A stretch of 64,000 bases of DNA, from assembly GCF_026262645.1 (NCBI RefSeq), contig NZ_SHNO01000001.1:1550001-1614000 (forward strand), in the 5' to 3' direction. The notes under the pieces were generated by a model. It did no database searches and had not been told where the DNA came from. It was given only the letters and a program-made list of their open reading frames with translations. Below are positions 26,505 through 35,894 of this stretch, one piece after another; position 1 is the stretch's first letter; the number at the start of each line of letters is the position of its first letter. The position numbers and the translations under genes were made by a program. Source of the stretch: Candidatus Marimicrobium litorale. Its GTDB lineage: Bacteria; Pseudomonadota; Gammaproteobacteria; Pseudomonadales; Halieaceae.

Positions 26505-27746
26505 ATGCTTCGATCCAGCCTTATTGCACTCGCCTGTATCGCTATCGGATTGTATGCCGGCTACCAGTTGCCGCGAGGCGCAGGGCTGATCACTGCATTG
26601 AGCAACCTAGCAGCTGGGGAAAACGAGCACGATTACACTGCATTAGCGTCGCATCAGGCGCTGCTTGATTTTCAATCAAGCGTCGATGGTGCACGCGAGA
26701 TGGTGCTCACAGACGCGCGAAGTAAGCAGGAGGCAATAGAAGGTATGCGCTGGCTGCTGCGCGTGGCAGCCATGAGTACGCACATCATCGCAGACGCCAA
26801 TCCCAATGCGCCCCGCTTCCAGCGCATGGATACCTGGGTGCGTAAAGCAGGCGGCGACAACCCTGACGCAGAGTACTACCTCGCCGCCATAGACGGCAGC
26901 AACGATTATCGTATCACAGGCAATCTGGGCACGGTTCAGCACCTGAGTTTTACAATAAACGCCGGCCAGGGCATGGAGCGTCGCAGGCAGGTGGGCTATG
27001 TCAATGAGAAGGATTTGACCACCGACGAAGACGGCAATTTCACCCTGCTGCTGCACAAATCCAAACCCAATGCAGACAACAAAGCCTCTGACTGGTTGCA
27101 GATACCGAAGGATACCTCCGCCATTCTGGTCCGAGCCTACATAGCCGACCGGGATACAGAGCGATTGCCGCAGCTGGATATCGAGGTGGAAGGGGGTAAC
27201 CCGCCCTACCAGCCCCCCAGCGACAAGACCATAGCCGATGCTATAACCGGCACCAGCTTTGCTTTTTTTGTCCTCACCAACTTACACCGCACAGTGTTGC
27301 CTGAATTAATGGAGACAACCAACACATTTATCCGCGCCACACCCGAGAGACTGGGGAAGGATATCGCCGCCTCAGACAACCTGTATATGCTTGGCAGTTT
27401 TCAGTTAGAGCCTGATGAGGCTCTGATGATTAGGGTTCAGCCGCCAGCAACGCGATACTGGAACCTGACACTGGAGACCCGCTGGCACGAAATTTACGAC
27501 TATCTCTCGCGGCCTACCTCTCGCACGCTCGCAGACGTCACACCAAGCCCAGATGGTTCCGTAGAATTTCTGGTGTCTCATCAGGACACGGGACACCCCA
27601 ACTGGCTGGATACCAGCGGCCATGCCTTCGGCTTCCTCACACTGCGCTGGCTTGACGTAGACCACGCCGACGTCCCCATGCCTGAACTGGAACTGGTAAA
27701 ACTGTCGTCACTTGCACAAGTCACAGGGTCGGCCGCGCCGCGCTAA
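26505..27746 (+). CDS. DUF1214-like exported protein
   Basis: A 413-residue protein with a signal/anchor (MLRSSLIALACIAIGLYAGY) and a good AGGAG site. The C-terminal region (LGSFQLEPDEALMIRVQPPATRYWNLTLETRWHEIYDY) resembles DUF1214 proteins, and the central region (YYLAAIDGSNDYRITGNLGTVQHLSF, plus DGNFTLLLHKS) is beta-rich. Family members occur widely in catabolic clusters of proteobacteria and mycobacteria but have no known reaction. It is transcribed away from the sulfotransferase and converges, with a 5-nt gap, on the flavin monooxygenase. Likely periplasmic. Confidence 0.75.
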   Translation: MLRSSLIALACIAIGLYAGYQLPRGAGLITALSNLAAGENEHDYTALASHQALLDFQSSVDGAREMVLTDARSKQEAIEGMRWLLRVAAMSTHIIADANPNAPRFQRMDTWVRKAGGDNPDAEYYLAAIDGSNDYRITGNLGTVQHLSFTINAGQGMERRRQVGYVNEKDLTTDEDGNFTLLLHKSKPNADNKASDWLQIPKDTSAILVRAYIADRDTERLPQLDIEVEGGNPPYQPPSDKTIADAITGTSFAFFVLTNLHRTVLPELMETTNTFIRATPERLGKDIAASDNLYMLGSFQLEPDEALMIRVQPPATRYWNLTLETRWHEIYDYLSRPTSRTLADVTPSPDGSVEFLVSHQDTGHPNWLDTSGHAFGFLTLRWLDVDHADVPMPELELVKLSSLAQVTGSAAPR

Positions 27747-27751
27747 TTAGC

Positions 27752-29209
27752 TTAGGCTGGTTGAAAATCGCTCAGCGAAGAGGTCCCGTGAAGAGCGAGA
27801 TACTCTTTGTAACCACCGGGAAACAGGAACGGCGCATGGCCTGTTTCTGTGCGGTAGTAGCTGTGGCAGCTGGAGGCACCCCAGGAATACGTCTCATAGC
27901 GATCTGACAACTCTTTGTTGTAATCCCTCACAACATCGGCCCTGACCTCTATGGCACTCAATCCCGCCGCCTGTTTTTCCTCGAGTAAGCGGACGATAGT
28001 GCTGACGTTGCACTCTATGTTTCTGAAATAGGATGCATTAATAGCTAGCCCATTTGGCCCGGCAGCAAAAAAATAGTTGGGGAATCCGGGGCTGGCAATA
28101 CCCTTGTAGGCGATCGGTTCCCGCACCATCTCCTCTGCAAGATGCCTGTCGTCCCTACCCACAACATCGATACGGTTAAAGTCGAGAACCGAGTAACCGG
28201 TGCAATAGATGATGACGTCCGCCTCGATCTCGCGCCCACTTTCCGTCACGATGCCCTTGGCATCAACCCGCTTCAGACCCTCTGCAACCAGCGTCACATT
28301 GTCGCGATTAAGCGTTGGATAGTACTCATCGGACACCAACCCCCGCTTGCAACCATAGTGATCGCTTGGCGTGACCGCTGTTTGCACCGCGGGATCATCA
28401 ATGCTCTCCCCAATAAACTTATGCACACGGGCCTCAAACTGTTCCATACGCTTGTGATTGAGGGTCACACCCTCAAGCACGACGCCCATCATTAACGCCT
28501 GACCTTTTTGCCAAAGCTGCAGGAAACGCGGAAACCGGTGAAATGCGCTTTTAAGAAACGGAGAGTACAGCTTGTGATTGCGCGGCATAATCCAGTTGGG
28601 TGTGCGCTGCAGCACCGTGAGGTGACCGGCTTGCTCCGCCACCTTCGGCACAATTTGCACTGCTGCCGCGGCGGAACCGACGATGACTACGCGCTTACCC
28701 TCAAGGGGGACTTCATGATTCCAATACGTCGAGTGCCAGTAATCTCCATTAAAACTTTCAATGCCATCCACCTCGGGAAAAATGGCCGTATGCTGCCCGC
28801 CCATGGCGTTAATCAAAACATCCATGACGTGGGTCTCGTGCTTCGCGGTTGTCAATAACCAGGTGCCATCGCCCTGATATCGCGCCGAGGCAATATTGGT
28901 ATTGAGAGCAAGACGCGGTTCCAACCCAAACTCGCGAACACACTGCTGAAGGTAAGCCTCTATCTCGGGCTGCTCCACGAAATTGGCCGACCAGTTGGGG
29001 TTGGGGCGGTAGGAGAAGGAATAGATGTGCGCCCACAGGTCGCACGCCAGCCCGGGATAGCTATGCAGGTGCCAAGTGCCACCAGCAGCATCAGATTTTT
29101 CAAAAATCGTGAAGTTATCGAAACCCTGTTCCAGCAGCGCATGGCCAGCCGCAATACCGGCGGGGCCCGCACCAATGATTCCAATTCGTAATCCTGACTT
29201 GTCGCTCAT
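27752..29209 (-). CDS. flavin-containing monooxygenase (BVMO/FMO class B)
   Basis: A 485-residue two-dinucleotide-domain monooxygenase. GIIGAGPAGIAAGHALLEQG near residues 10-29 binds FAD. The fingerprint F-x-G-x3-H-x3-W is at 153-163 (FNGDYWHSTYW) but is followed by Asn rather than the Pro or Asp usual in Baeyer-Villiger enzymes. The NADPH motif is degenerate (VIVGSAAAAVQ). It could therefore be a Baeyer-Villiger monooxygenase turning a ketone into an ester, or an FMO/hydroxylase. It is the last gene of the run starting at 35688, 61 nt after the quinoprotein. Ketone oxidation fits that neighbourhood. Confidence 0.9.
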   Translation of the reverse strand: MSDKSGLRIGIIGAGPAGIAAGHALLEQGFDNFTIFEKSDAAGGTWHLHSYPGLACDLWAHIYSFSYRPNPNWSANFVEQPEIEAYLQQCVREFGLEPRLALNTNIASARYQGDGTWLLTTAKHETHVMDVLINAMGGQHTAIFPEVDGIESFNGDYWHSTYWNHEVPLEGKRVVIVGSAAAAVQIVPKVAEQAGHLTVLQRTPNWIMPRNHKLYSPFLKSAFHRFPRFLQLWQKGQALMMGVVLEGVTLNHKRMEQFEARVHKFIGESIDDPAVQTAVTPSDHYGCKRGLVSDEYYPTLNRDNVTLVAEGLKRVDAKGIVTESGREIEADVIIYCTGYSVLDFNRIDVVGRDDRHLAEEMVREPIAYKGIASPGFPNYFFAAGPNGLAINASYFRNIECNVSTIVRLLEEKQAAGLSAIEVRADVVRDYNKELSDRYETYSWGASSCHSYYRTETGHAPFLFPGGYKEYLALHGTSSLSDFQPA

Positions 29210-29270
29210 GAAATAGACTGCCTCGCGTTTTTATCAAACCGGCGGGGCAGGTATCGCAACATAATTGCTG

Positions 29271-30878
29271 TCATTGCTCCTCCGGACGAAACTGAATGAA
29301 GGCATTGCCGGGAATCTGATCGACCAATCCATACCCCGAATTGAGGTATATTTCATCGCCGGCAACGTACACTCCCCCCAAATCTATTGCGCCACCCTCG
29401 GCATAGCCCCCATTGACCGCTGAAAATTGTCGAGCGGTATCGAATGTCCATATTTGGTCTCCGCTGTCAGCATGAAATGCGCGCAAGACGCCGTCCAATG
29501 TAGGGGCAAAGACGATATCACCCACGACAGTAACCGGCGCGGAGAAGCCTCGATAACATCCCTCCACGGTGCCTTCACCATCCGGAGCCAGGCAATCTGC
29601 GGGTGAATCGACTGCCCAACGTGTCTCGCCCGTCGCTATATCCAGTGCGTGCAGTGAAGGCTGCGGTGCGCCACTTCCGCTATCACCCAACAACACACCG
29701 ACATCCCGGTCGCTGATCGGCACGTACAGCAAACCACGCTCCGGGTCTGCCGCCATTCCGAAGTGCACGCCACCGGCCTTGCCGCCGCCGCCCAGTGTCC
29801 TACTCCAATGCGTCGCGCCCGTTGCAGGATCAAGCGCAACCACGAGGCCGGTTTTCTGTCCGGCCAGCAGGTAGTCCACATCTCCCAGGGAGGTCAGTAT
29901 GGGCGGCGCACCGAAATCCAGGTCACCGCCGTTTTCCTCCGGACAATTATGATGGCCGGGAATCACGCATGCTACGTTCCAGGCATCACTCGCGGTGAAC
30001 TGCCGCGTCCAGATGCGCTTACCGGTATCCAGATCAAATGCGAGGATGGCATCACTGCTATCGGTGGCAGGCGTGGAGTAATTTTCACCGGTTCCGACAT
30101 ACAGGCGGCGGCGTTCGGGATCGATAGCAGGGTGCGACCAGACCGGCGCTCCGGAAGGGCCCTTATGATCCGGCAACAACACGCGTGATTGAGTGACTCG
30201 CGGCTCTTCCTCGATAGTGTGAGCTTGCCACAAGAGCGCCCCTGTAGCGGCATCAACGGCGACTAACCCGCCCCGAAATGTACAACAGGCGTAAAAAGGA
30301 TTCGCCGCCCAAAATACCTCCCATGAGGAGACGCCCTGATAAAGCACGCCATCGTGCTCGGCAGTGGAACCGGAGATCATAGCGCGGGGGTGATCAGACA
30401 CACGTGTGCGCCAGACCTCTGATCCTGTTTCGGGATCAAGTGCGATAAGGTCTGCATCCAATGTGCCAAAAGTGAGTAGCGCGGTATCACCCGTGTGCAC
30501 CAAACGCATTGCTGTGCGCACCATGCTGCCTGCATCGAAACGCCACTTTTCGCAGGCTGTTTGCCGGTCCAGCGCGTAAACGCCGCCGTCGCCATCGGCG
30601 ATAAAGACTGTATCGCGTGTTACTGCGGGCTGTGATCTGGGCGCGTCCGTATCTGGCAGCGCAAACACCCAGGCCGGGCTCCAATCCGAAATTGAGCTTG
30701 GCGTCGGGCCCGCATCCGATGGTGGCGTATAACGAAGATTACCGGGGCCGGCACTCCAACCGCTGATTACGCTGTTTGTATCTATGCCCACACTCCCCGG
30801 CGCACAGTTAGCTGCAAGTGTTGGGTTGGCTATCGCGATCAAAGGCGCCAGCAGGAGTATTTTTATCCAGTGCATCAT
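29271..30878 (-). CDS. periplasmic PQQ-type quinoprotein alcohol dehydrogenase (PVA dehydrogenase-like)
   Basis: A 535-residue exported protein with a signal peptide (HWIKILLLAPLIAIANPTLAA). Its beta-propeller repeats read GGVYALD, ADLIALDPETGSEVWR, GGLVAVDAATGALLWQ, AILAFDLDTGKRIWTRQ, GLVVALDPATGATHWSR and GVLRAFHADSGDQIW. YVGTGENYSTPATDSSDAI and the vicinal cysteines in FYACCTFRGG resemble polyvinyl-alcohol/quinoprotein dehydrogenases that use PQQ and calcium. I start at ATG 30878 (TTGGAA upstream) rather than the TTG that overlaps the ligase stop. It would oxidise an alcohol in the periplasm; no cytochrome partner or PQQ genes are in the window. Confidence 0.88.
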   Translation of the reverse strand: MMHWIKILLLAPLIAIANPTLAANCAPGSVGIDTNSVISGWSAGPGNLRYTPPSDAGPTPSSISDWSPAWVFALPDTDAPRSQPAVTRDTVFIADGDGGVYALDRQTACEKWRFDAGSMVRTAMRLVHTGDTALLTFGTLDADLIALDPETGSEVWRTRVSDHPRAMISGSTAEHDGVLYQGVSSWEVFWAANPFYACCTFRGGLVAVDAATGALLWQAHTIEEEPRVTQSRVLLPDHKGPSGAPVWSHPAIDPERRRLYVGTGENYSTPATDSSDAILAFDLDTGKRIWTRQFTASDAWNVACVIPGHHNCPEENGGDLDFGAPPILTSLGDVDYLLAGQKTGLVVALDPATGATHWSRTLGGGGKAGGVHFGMAADPERGLLYVPISDRDVGVLLGDSGSGAPQPSLHALDIATGETRWAVDSPADCLAPDGEGTVEGCYRGFSAPVTVVGDIVFAPTLDGVLRAFHADSGDQIWTFDTARQFSAVNGGYAEGGAIDLGGVYVAGDEIYLNSGYGLVDQIPGNAFIQFRPEEQ

Positions 30879-30898
30879 GGTATTCCAAAACTTACTGT

Positions 30899-32611
30899 TC
30901 AATAGGCACCCGCGAGATAGGCTTCCTTCACCTTGAGTTTGTGTAATTTTTCGCTGGCATTGCGGGGCAGAGGCGTTTTCGCCACACGAATTGTGCGAGG
31001 CACTTTGTAGCCCGCTATACGTTCTCCAAGGAAGTTCCTCAGGTCTTGTTCCTGCAGCGAATGCCCGGGTGTAATGAAAATAACCATCACAAGTTCTTCG
31101 CCCATGGCGTCATCTGGCTCACCGAACACAACGCACTCGTGCACTTCATCCATTCCGAATGCGGCACTCTCAATTTCTCCGGGATAAATATTTTCTCCGC
31201 CCCTGATCACAATTTCCTTTATGCGGCCGGTGATATGCAGAAATCCGTCATCATCTATGTAACCAATATCACCGGATTTCATCCAGCGCTGGTCAACAAA
31301 AGTCGCTGCATTGGCATCAGGCTTCTGCCAATAACCTGGCGTACAGGTAATACCGGAAAGCTCTATTTCACCGGGTTGGCCAGAACGCAACGTCACGCCG
31401 CTTGCGTCCACCATACGCATGTCCATGATGGGCGATATCAGCCCGGATGCATCGGGCTTCATATCATAAATACAACCGCTCATCGTGCTGCCCACCGCCA
31501 GCGTTTCCGTCATCCCGTAGCCTGCGGAACGACTCGGGTTGCCGCATTTCTCTTTAATCAACTCCGGCATTCCCGCTGGAGTAGCGGCTCCCGCTCCCGT
31601 GACACGAATAAGGGAGCCTGTCTCAAAATCGTCAAAGGCCGGATTAGCGAGCAAATCCTGGACGATGGCCGGGACGCTGCTCAGGCTGGTGACTTTTTCG
31701 GCCTGTATCAGTTGCAGCGCCTTCATCGTGTCCCACTTGTACATCATGACCACTTTTTGGCCCGTCATGATCGGCAGGTGCAGTCCACTCAACAAACCGG
31801 TGGCATGAAACAGGGGCACCGTAAGCAGTGGAGTTTCTACCGTGGCACCGCCCTTGAATTCACGCGCCCCTTCCAGCGATATGACCAGCATGCCAAGGTA
31901 CATCATGTTGAACACAGATTGGCACACCGCAATATGCCTGTGCGCGACACCCTTCGGATACCCTGTACTCCCGGATGTGTACAGAATAAGGCATAGGTCC
32001 AGAGGGTCGGGTTCAGCCACGTGAAAATCGAGACCGCGACCTTCGTCGACGTACGCCTCCCACTCTACAACGCGCTCCCCGGCCCGATGGTCTCGGTCGT
32101 CAGGTACCACTACGATGTCGATGTCCAAATCGTTACGCACACTGTCCAGCAAACGCCACCGCGGCGCGTCGCATATCAGCATTCTGCTACCGGAATCCTT
32201 CAGGGCATAGGCGAGTTCCTCTGTCTTACCCCAACTGTTCACGGGCACCACTGTCGCGCCGGACAGTGTAGCCGCGGCAAATGCGATGGCCCATTCGGGA
32301 TTGTTGCGCATCGCAATCGCAACTCGATCACCGGCAACAATTCCAGACCGCTGCAATGCAGCGGCGCAGGCATCCACCTCACAGAAAAAACGGTTATAGG
32401 TGTAGCGCCGGCCCTCGTAGACAATCCACTCAGCATCACCATGCCCGCGAGCATTCTGCAAGATCTCTATTGAAGTGGCAGGAGCGTGCTTGTAAATCTT
32501 GTAGGGGTGACCATCAACATCTTTCTCTTCCAGCTCAAAGAAACCGCCCGGTCCGATCAGTTCCGCACGCTTGGCCAATACGTCGTCCATGGTAACTGTG
32601 GTAGCAATCAT
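30899..32611 (-). CDS. acyl-CoA ligase (AMP-forming)
   Basis: A 570-residue adenylate-forming enzyme. It has P-loop YTSGSTGYPKG at 211-221, the A5-type GYGMTE motif, the hinge-region GDIGYIDDDGFLHITGRIKEIVIRGGENIYP, and a C-terminal Lys in ASEKLHKLKV for the adenylation step. ATG 32611 with a strong GGAGGAG site overlaps the SDR stop as ATGA, so it is preferred over the upstream start. It activates an organic acid to its CoA thioester. In the same operon are ACAD, kinase and SDR genes, the composition of the levulinate pathway where LvaE is the ligase. Confidence 0.92.
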   Translation of the reverse strand: MIATTVTMDDVLAKRAELIGPGGFFELEEKDVDGHPYKIYKHAPATSIEILQNARGHGDAEWIVYEGRRYTYNRFFCEVDACAAALQRSGIVAGDRVAIAMRNNPEWAIAFAAATLSGATVVPVNSWGKTEELAYALKDSGSRMLICDAPRWRLLDSVRNDLDIDIVVVPDDRDHRAGERVVEWEAYVDEGRGLDFHVAEPDPLDLCLILYTSGSTGYPKGVAHRHIAVCQSVFNMMYLGMLVISLEGAREFKGGATVETPLLTVPLFHATGLLSGLHLPIMTGQKVVMMYKWDTMKALQLIQAEKVTSLSSVPAIVQDLLANPAFDDFETGSLIRVTGAGAATPAGMPELIKEKCGNPSRSAGYGMTETLAVGSTMSGCIYDMKPDASGLISPIMDMRMVDASGVTLRSGQPGEIELSGITCTPGYWQKPDANAATFVDQRWMKSGDIGYIDDDGFLHITGRIKEIVIRGGENIYPGEIESAAFGMDEVHECVVFGEPDDAMGEELVMVIFITPGHSLQEQDLRNFLGERIAGYKVPRTIRVAKTPLPRNASEKLHKLKVKEAYLAGAY

Positions 32612-33369
32612 GGTCTCACTCCTCCATCTATGGTGAGGCAAGCACCCGTGGTGTAGCTGGACGCAGCTGACGCAAAATACACCACCGCCCCCACAATTTC
32701 CTCGGGATCACCAATTCGCTTCAAGGCAACAGGGTCAAGGATATGGGGCAGTATCTCTGGATTGTTAATCATGCCTGAGGCAGCATCCGTGTCGAAGGTG
32801 CCGCAAACCACGCAATTAATACGAACGCCCATTGATGCATACTCCTGCGCCGAGGCCGCGGTCAAGGCATTCAACCCCGCCTTGGCAGCGCTGTAAACCG
32901 TTGTTAAAGGCGAGGGCCTGTATGACGCGACGGAGCTGATGTTGATAATGGAGCCGCCGCCGGTCTCACTCATTTTTGTCGCCACGAGAGCGGTGAGTCG
33001 AGTCGGTCCCTTCAGGTTGACGTCGATTATTTTATCGAACAGGGCCTCGCTTGTTTCCAATAGGGATGGCGCCACGGGAGACATGCCCGCGTTATTGACT
33101 AATACATCGATACGACCATATTTCTCGATTACACGATCCACCACTGCCTCAAGGTCATCCCAGTGACCTACGTGGCAAGCGATCGCCATGGCATCACTGC
33201 CCAGTTCGATCAATTCACTCGCCAAGCGCTCGCATTCTGCAATCTTGCGACTGGCGACCACCACTTTGGCGCCACCCGCAGCGAAGGCGTGACTCATTGC
33301 CTTGCCCAGCCCTCTGCTGCCGCCGGTAATCATGACAACCTTGTCTGTTACATCGAATTGATCCGCCAA
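32608..33369 (-). CDS. short-chain dehydrogenase/reductase
   Basis: A 253-residue classical SDR with the TGGSRGLG cofactor motif at 15-22, NNAG at 92-95, Ser145/146, Tyr159 and Lys163 in the YSAAK active site, and a C-terminal SSYTTGACLTIDGG. I place the start at TTG 33369 because AGGAG lies 7 nt before it and only 4 nt separate it from the kinase stop; the annotated-length alternative upstream adds a sequence with no SDR character. It would interconvert a keto and a hydroxy group on the CoA-bound intermediate, as LvaD does with 4-oxo/4-hydroxyacyl-CoA. Confidence 0.92.
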   Translation of the reverse strand: MADQFDVTDKVVMITGGSRGLGKAMSHAFAAGGAKVVVASRKIAECERLASELIELGSDAMAIACHVGHWDDLEAVVDRVIEKYGRIDVLVNNAGMSPVAPSLLETSEALFDKIIDVNLKGPTRLTALVATKMSETGGGSIINISSVASYRPSPLTTVYSAAKAGLNALTAASAQEYASMGVRINCVVCGTFDTDAASGMINNPEILPHILDPVALKRIGDPEEIVGAVVYFASAASSYTTGACLTIDGGVRP

Positions 33370-33373
33370 TGTC

Positions 33374-34402
33374 CTACTCCTGATGCGCGAACCGCTGCGC
33401 ACGCACCATTAATTGGTCAACAAGAAAACCAAAGAACTCGTGATTCGGGTTTTTCGATTCACCGCTAAGAAACTTTGCAAAAGACCCTTCCAGAACAATA
33501 CCTAACTTCCACGCAGCAAAAGCCTGGTACCACTGAAAATTTTCCAGAGAACACCCCGTGTTAATCGCATAGCGATTCACCAACTCCTCGGGGCGCTGAC
33601 AGTGCGCTGCGTCCATTCCCCCGGGACTACCGGGCGCTGCAATGGCGATCAGATTGCCCTCCTCCGGCCAGAATATCATGCACCAGGCCAAATCGATGAG
33701 TGGATCGCCCACAGTAGTCATTTCAAAATCGACCAGCGTGATAATACGCGGCGGCACCGCCCTGCTGTACATTGCATTATCCACCTTGTAATCGCCGTGC
33801 ATCACGGTGAGCCGCCCCGGCGGCGGGCGATTAGCCTCTAGCCACAGGGCCACCTCATCGACACCGGGCAAATCGCGGCAACGGTATCCTTCCAACTGCG
33901 TGGTCCATCGCTTGACCTGACGTTCGAGAAATTGTTCCGGATTCGATAAATCCTCCATCGCTGTCCCGCGCCAGTCAAAAGCGTGCAACTGCACCAGCGC
34001 ATCAATGAGTTCCTCTCCGATGGCTGGCTGTGTTTCCGGTTTTGCTATGTAGTGATCGGGAAGCTTGCGTCGGATGACCTCTCCATCGACGTACCGCATA
34101 ATGTAGAAAGGCGCGCCGAGCACAGCATCGTCATCGCAGGCTACCAGCACCTCAGGCACACGCAGGCCATCTCCGCTCAGCGCCTGGATCACCTTGAACT
34201 CGCGCACGACATCGTGAGCCGTATCGGACACCGCTGTCAGCGGTGCCCGGCGAATCACGAAACGTTCCTCACTGCTGGTGCAGACAAACATTTCGCACGA
34301 ACCGCCGCCGCGCATTGGCTCAATCTGCAGATCACCCGAACGGCCCGCCTGCTCCGAAAACCAGTCAGAGAATACTCCCTGATCGAAATCCAGCTCAGTC
34401 AT
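33374..34402 (-). CDS. APH-family kinase, ACAD11/LvaA-like
   Basis: A 342-residue phosphotransferase with a kinase-like fold: GGGSCEMF glycine-rich loop near 33, FVIRRAP with the ATP lysine/arginine region, the Brenner motif MHGDYKVDN at 201-209 and the metal Asp in VDFEM at 225. This subfamily is linked to acyl-CoA dehydrogenases (N-terminal half of human ACAD11; bacterial LvaA), where it phosphorylates 4-hydroxyacyl-CoA. Antibiotic resistance is unlikely. Its ATG overlaps the ACAD stop by four bases, giving direct support for acting with that enzyme. Confidence 0.9.
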   Translation of the reverse strand: MTELDFDQGVFSDWFSEQAGRSGDLQIEPMRGGGSCEMFVCTSSEERFVIRRAPLTAVSDTAHDVVREFKVIQALSGDGLRVPEVLVACDDDAVLGAPFYIMRYVDGEVIRRKLPDHYIAKPETQPAIGEELIDALVQLHAFDWRGTAMEDLSNPEQFLERQVKRWTTQLEGYRCRDLPGVDEVALWLEANRPPPGRLTVMHGDYKVDNAMYSRAVPPRIITLVDFEMTTVGDPLIDLAWCMIFWPEEGNLIAIAAPGSPGGMDAAHCQRPEELVNRYAINTGCSLENFQWYQAFAAWKLGIVLEGSFAKFLSGESKNPNHEFFGFLVDQLMVRAQRFAHQE

Positions 34403-35688
34403 CCAGTCGCCTCCAGCAGGTGCGCAAATCGCTTCAACGACTCCTCTCGACGTGAAGGGATATGCTCCGTAGGCCAGCCCTCTACACCCTCATAACGCTT
34501 GAGTTCCGCACGGGCGATACTGACGCTGTGAACTTCATTTGCGCCATCGACCAGCGGTGCCATCCGTGCTGAGCGATACATCGACTCGAGGGGCATATCA
34601 CAACTGTAACCGAGCGAGCCATGCACCTGCAGGGCACGATCGATCACATTAAACAATACCTTCGCGTTGTTGACCTTCACCATGGCGATATCCTGGCGTG
34701 CACCATGGTGCCCTACCTTGTCCATTTTCCAGGCAGCACGCAGAGTCAACAATTTAGCCATTTCCAATTCCATACGAGATTCCGCAATGTAACCTTGTAT
34801 CGTCTGATGACTCGCGTAGCGCTTGCCAAAGGAGCTGCGCGATAACGTTCGCTCGCACAGCATGTCATACGCGCGCTCCGCTTCTCCCAGCCAACGTGTC
34901 GCATGGTGGATGCGCCCGGGGCCGAGCCTGACCTGTGAAAGTATAAAACCCTCCCCACGCCCGCCGATGAGGTTGTCTTTTGACACCCGAACATTGTCAA
35001 GGTTGATCTCCGCGTGATTGCCATTGGCGCCGTACTCCGCGTGTGGATGGTGCATGGTAGGAATTTCGCGGAAAATATCCATTCCGGGCGTGTCCTTCTC
35101 TACAACAATCATAGAGCAACGTTTGTGCACCGGGGCATCTGGCTCGGTGACCACCATAAAAATGATAAAATCGGCTCTGGTGGCGTTGGTTATCATCCAC
35201 TTCCGACCATTGAGTACCCACTCATCTCCCTCCAACACAGCACTGGATTCAATCTGCGTCGGGTCCGTTGAAGCAACAAACGGTTCGGTAATAGCAAAGG
35301 CCGAACGGATATCGCCAGCGAGATTTGGCCATAACCACTTGGCTTTCTGGGCCTCTGTACCGCCCTCCGCGAGAAGTTCTGCGTTACCGGAATCAGGGGC
35401 CATGTTGCCAAAAATCTCTTGCGCGTATACACAACGCCCTGTGATCATATTCATCTGCGCCAGCGGCAACTGCCCCATGCCCTGCCCACCCAATTCCTTC
35501 TCAAGGTGGCAGGCCCACAGGCCCTGATCTTTTACCCGCTGCTTGAGAGGCTCCTGAACGGCAATCCATTGCTCTTCGGTGAAGTCCACCATGATGGGCT
35601 CAAGCGGGATCAGCTCCTCCTCAACGAACTGTCTCACCCAGTCCAATTGTTGCTGGAATTCGGGGTCTGTCTCGAAGTCCCATGGCAT
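34399..35688 (-). CDS. acyl-CoA dehydrogenase, ACAD11/LvaC-like
   Basis: A 429-residue acyl-CoA dehydrogenase-fold protein. It has AFAITEPFVASTDPTQI, WVLNGRKWMITNATRADFIIFMVV, GEGFILSQVRLGPGRIHHATRWLG, HGSLGYSCDMPLESMYRSARM and the closing VDGANEVHSVSIA. The true start is ATG 35688 (MPWDFETD) with GGGAG upstream. The longer upstream frame is promoter DNA facing the TetR gene. It is the first gene of an operon continuing with kinase, SDR and ligase. In the lva pathway the ACAD homologue acts on the phosphorylated 4-hydroxyacyl-CoA, so ordinary dehydrogenation is not assured. Confidence 0.92.
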   Translation of the reverse strand: MPWDFETDPEFQQQLDWVRQFVEEELIPLEPIMVDFTEEQWIAVQEPLKQRVKDQGLWACHLEKELGGQGMGQLPLAQMNMITGRCVYAQEIFGNMAPDSGNAELLAEGGTEAQKAKWLWPNLAGDIRSAFAITEPFVASTDPTQIESSAVLEGDEWVLNGRKWMITNATRADFIIFMVVTEPDAPVHKRCSMIVVEKDTPGMDIFREIPTMHHPHAEYGANGNHAEINLDNVRVSKDNLIGGRGEGFILSQVRLGPGRIHHATRWLGEAERAYDMLCERTLSRSSFGKRYASHQTIQGYIAESRMELEMAKLLTLRAAWKMDKVGHHGARQDIAMVKVNNAKVLFNVIDRALQVHGSLGYSCDMPLESMYRSARMAPLVDGANEVHSVSIARAELKRYEGVEGWPTEHIPSRREESLKRFAHLLEATG

Positions 35689-35756
35689 GACTGATATCTC
35701 CCTGCGGTTTGCTGTGTCTTGCATTTTTACCGATGCTGCCTTATAAAACAACGGTG

Positions 35757-35774
35757 TGTTTTTAAAACAGGTGT
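35757..35774. promoter_or_regulatory. palindrome in ACAD/TetR divergent promoter
   Basis: TGTTTTTAAAACA (35757-35769) is a perfect 13-bp palindrome, and it overlaps TAAAACAGGTGT (35763-35774), the reverse complement of the ACACCTGTTTTA at 4108-4119. It sits 70 nt before the operon start and 120 nt before the TetR start, so it probably is the TetR operator. Confidence 0.5.
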
Positions 35775-35894
35775 CGAGAGCCATCTTGGTTGAGATTTTC
35801 AAACCGCGCAGACGCTTTTGCGCCATTGCGTCGGCGTTTTCACAGCGTGGAGTCAGCGTCGGCTGATAACCGCAACAGCGGATCTGTATCCAAT

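Noticed and set aside
33374-34402. Aminoglycoside phosphotransferase (antibiotic resistance)
   Set aside because: It is overlapped with an ACAD and has the ACAD11/LvaA-type sequence, so a catabolic kinase fits better.
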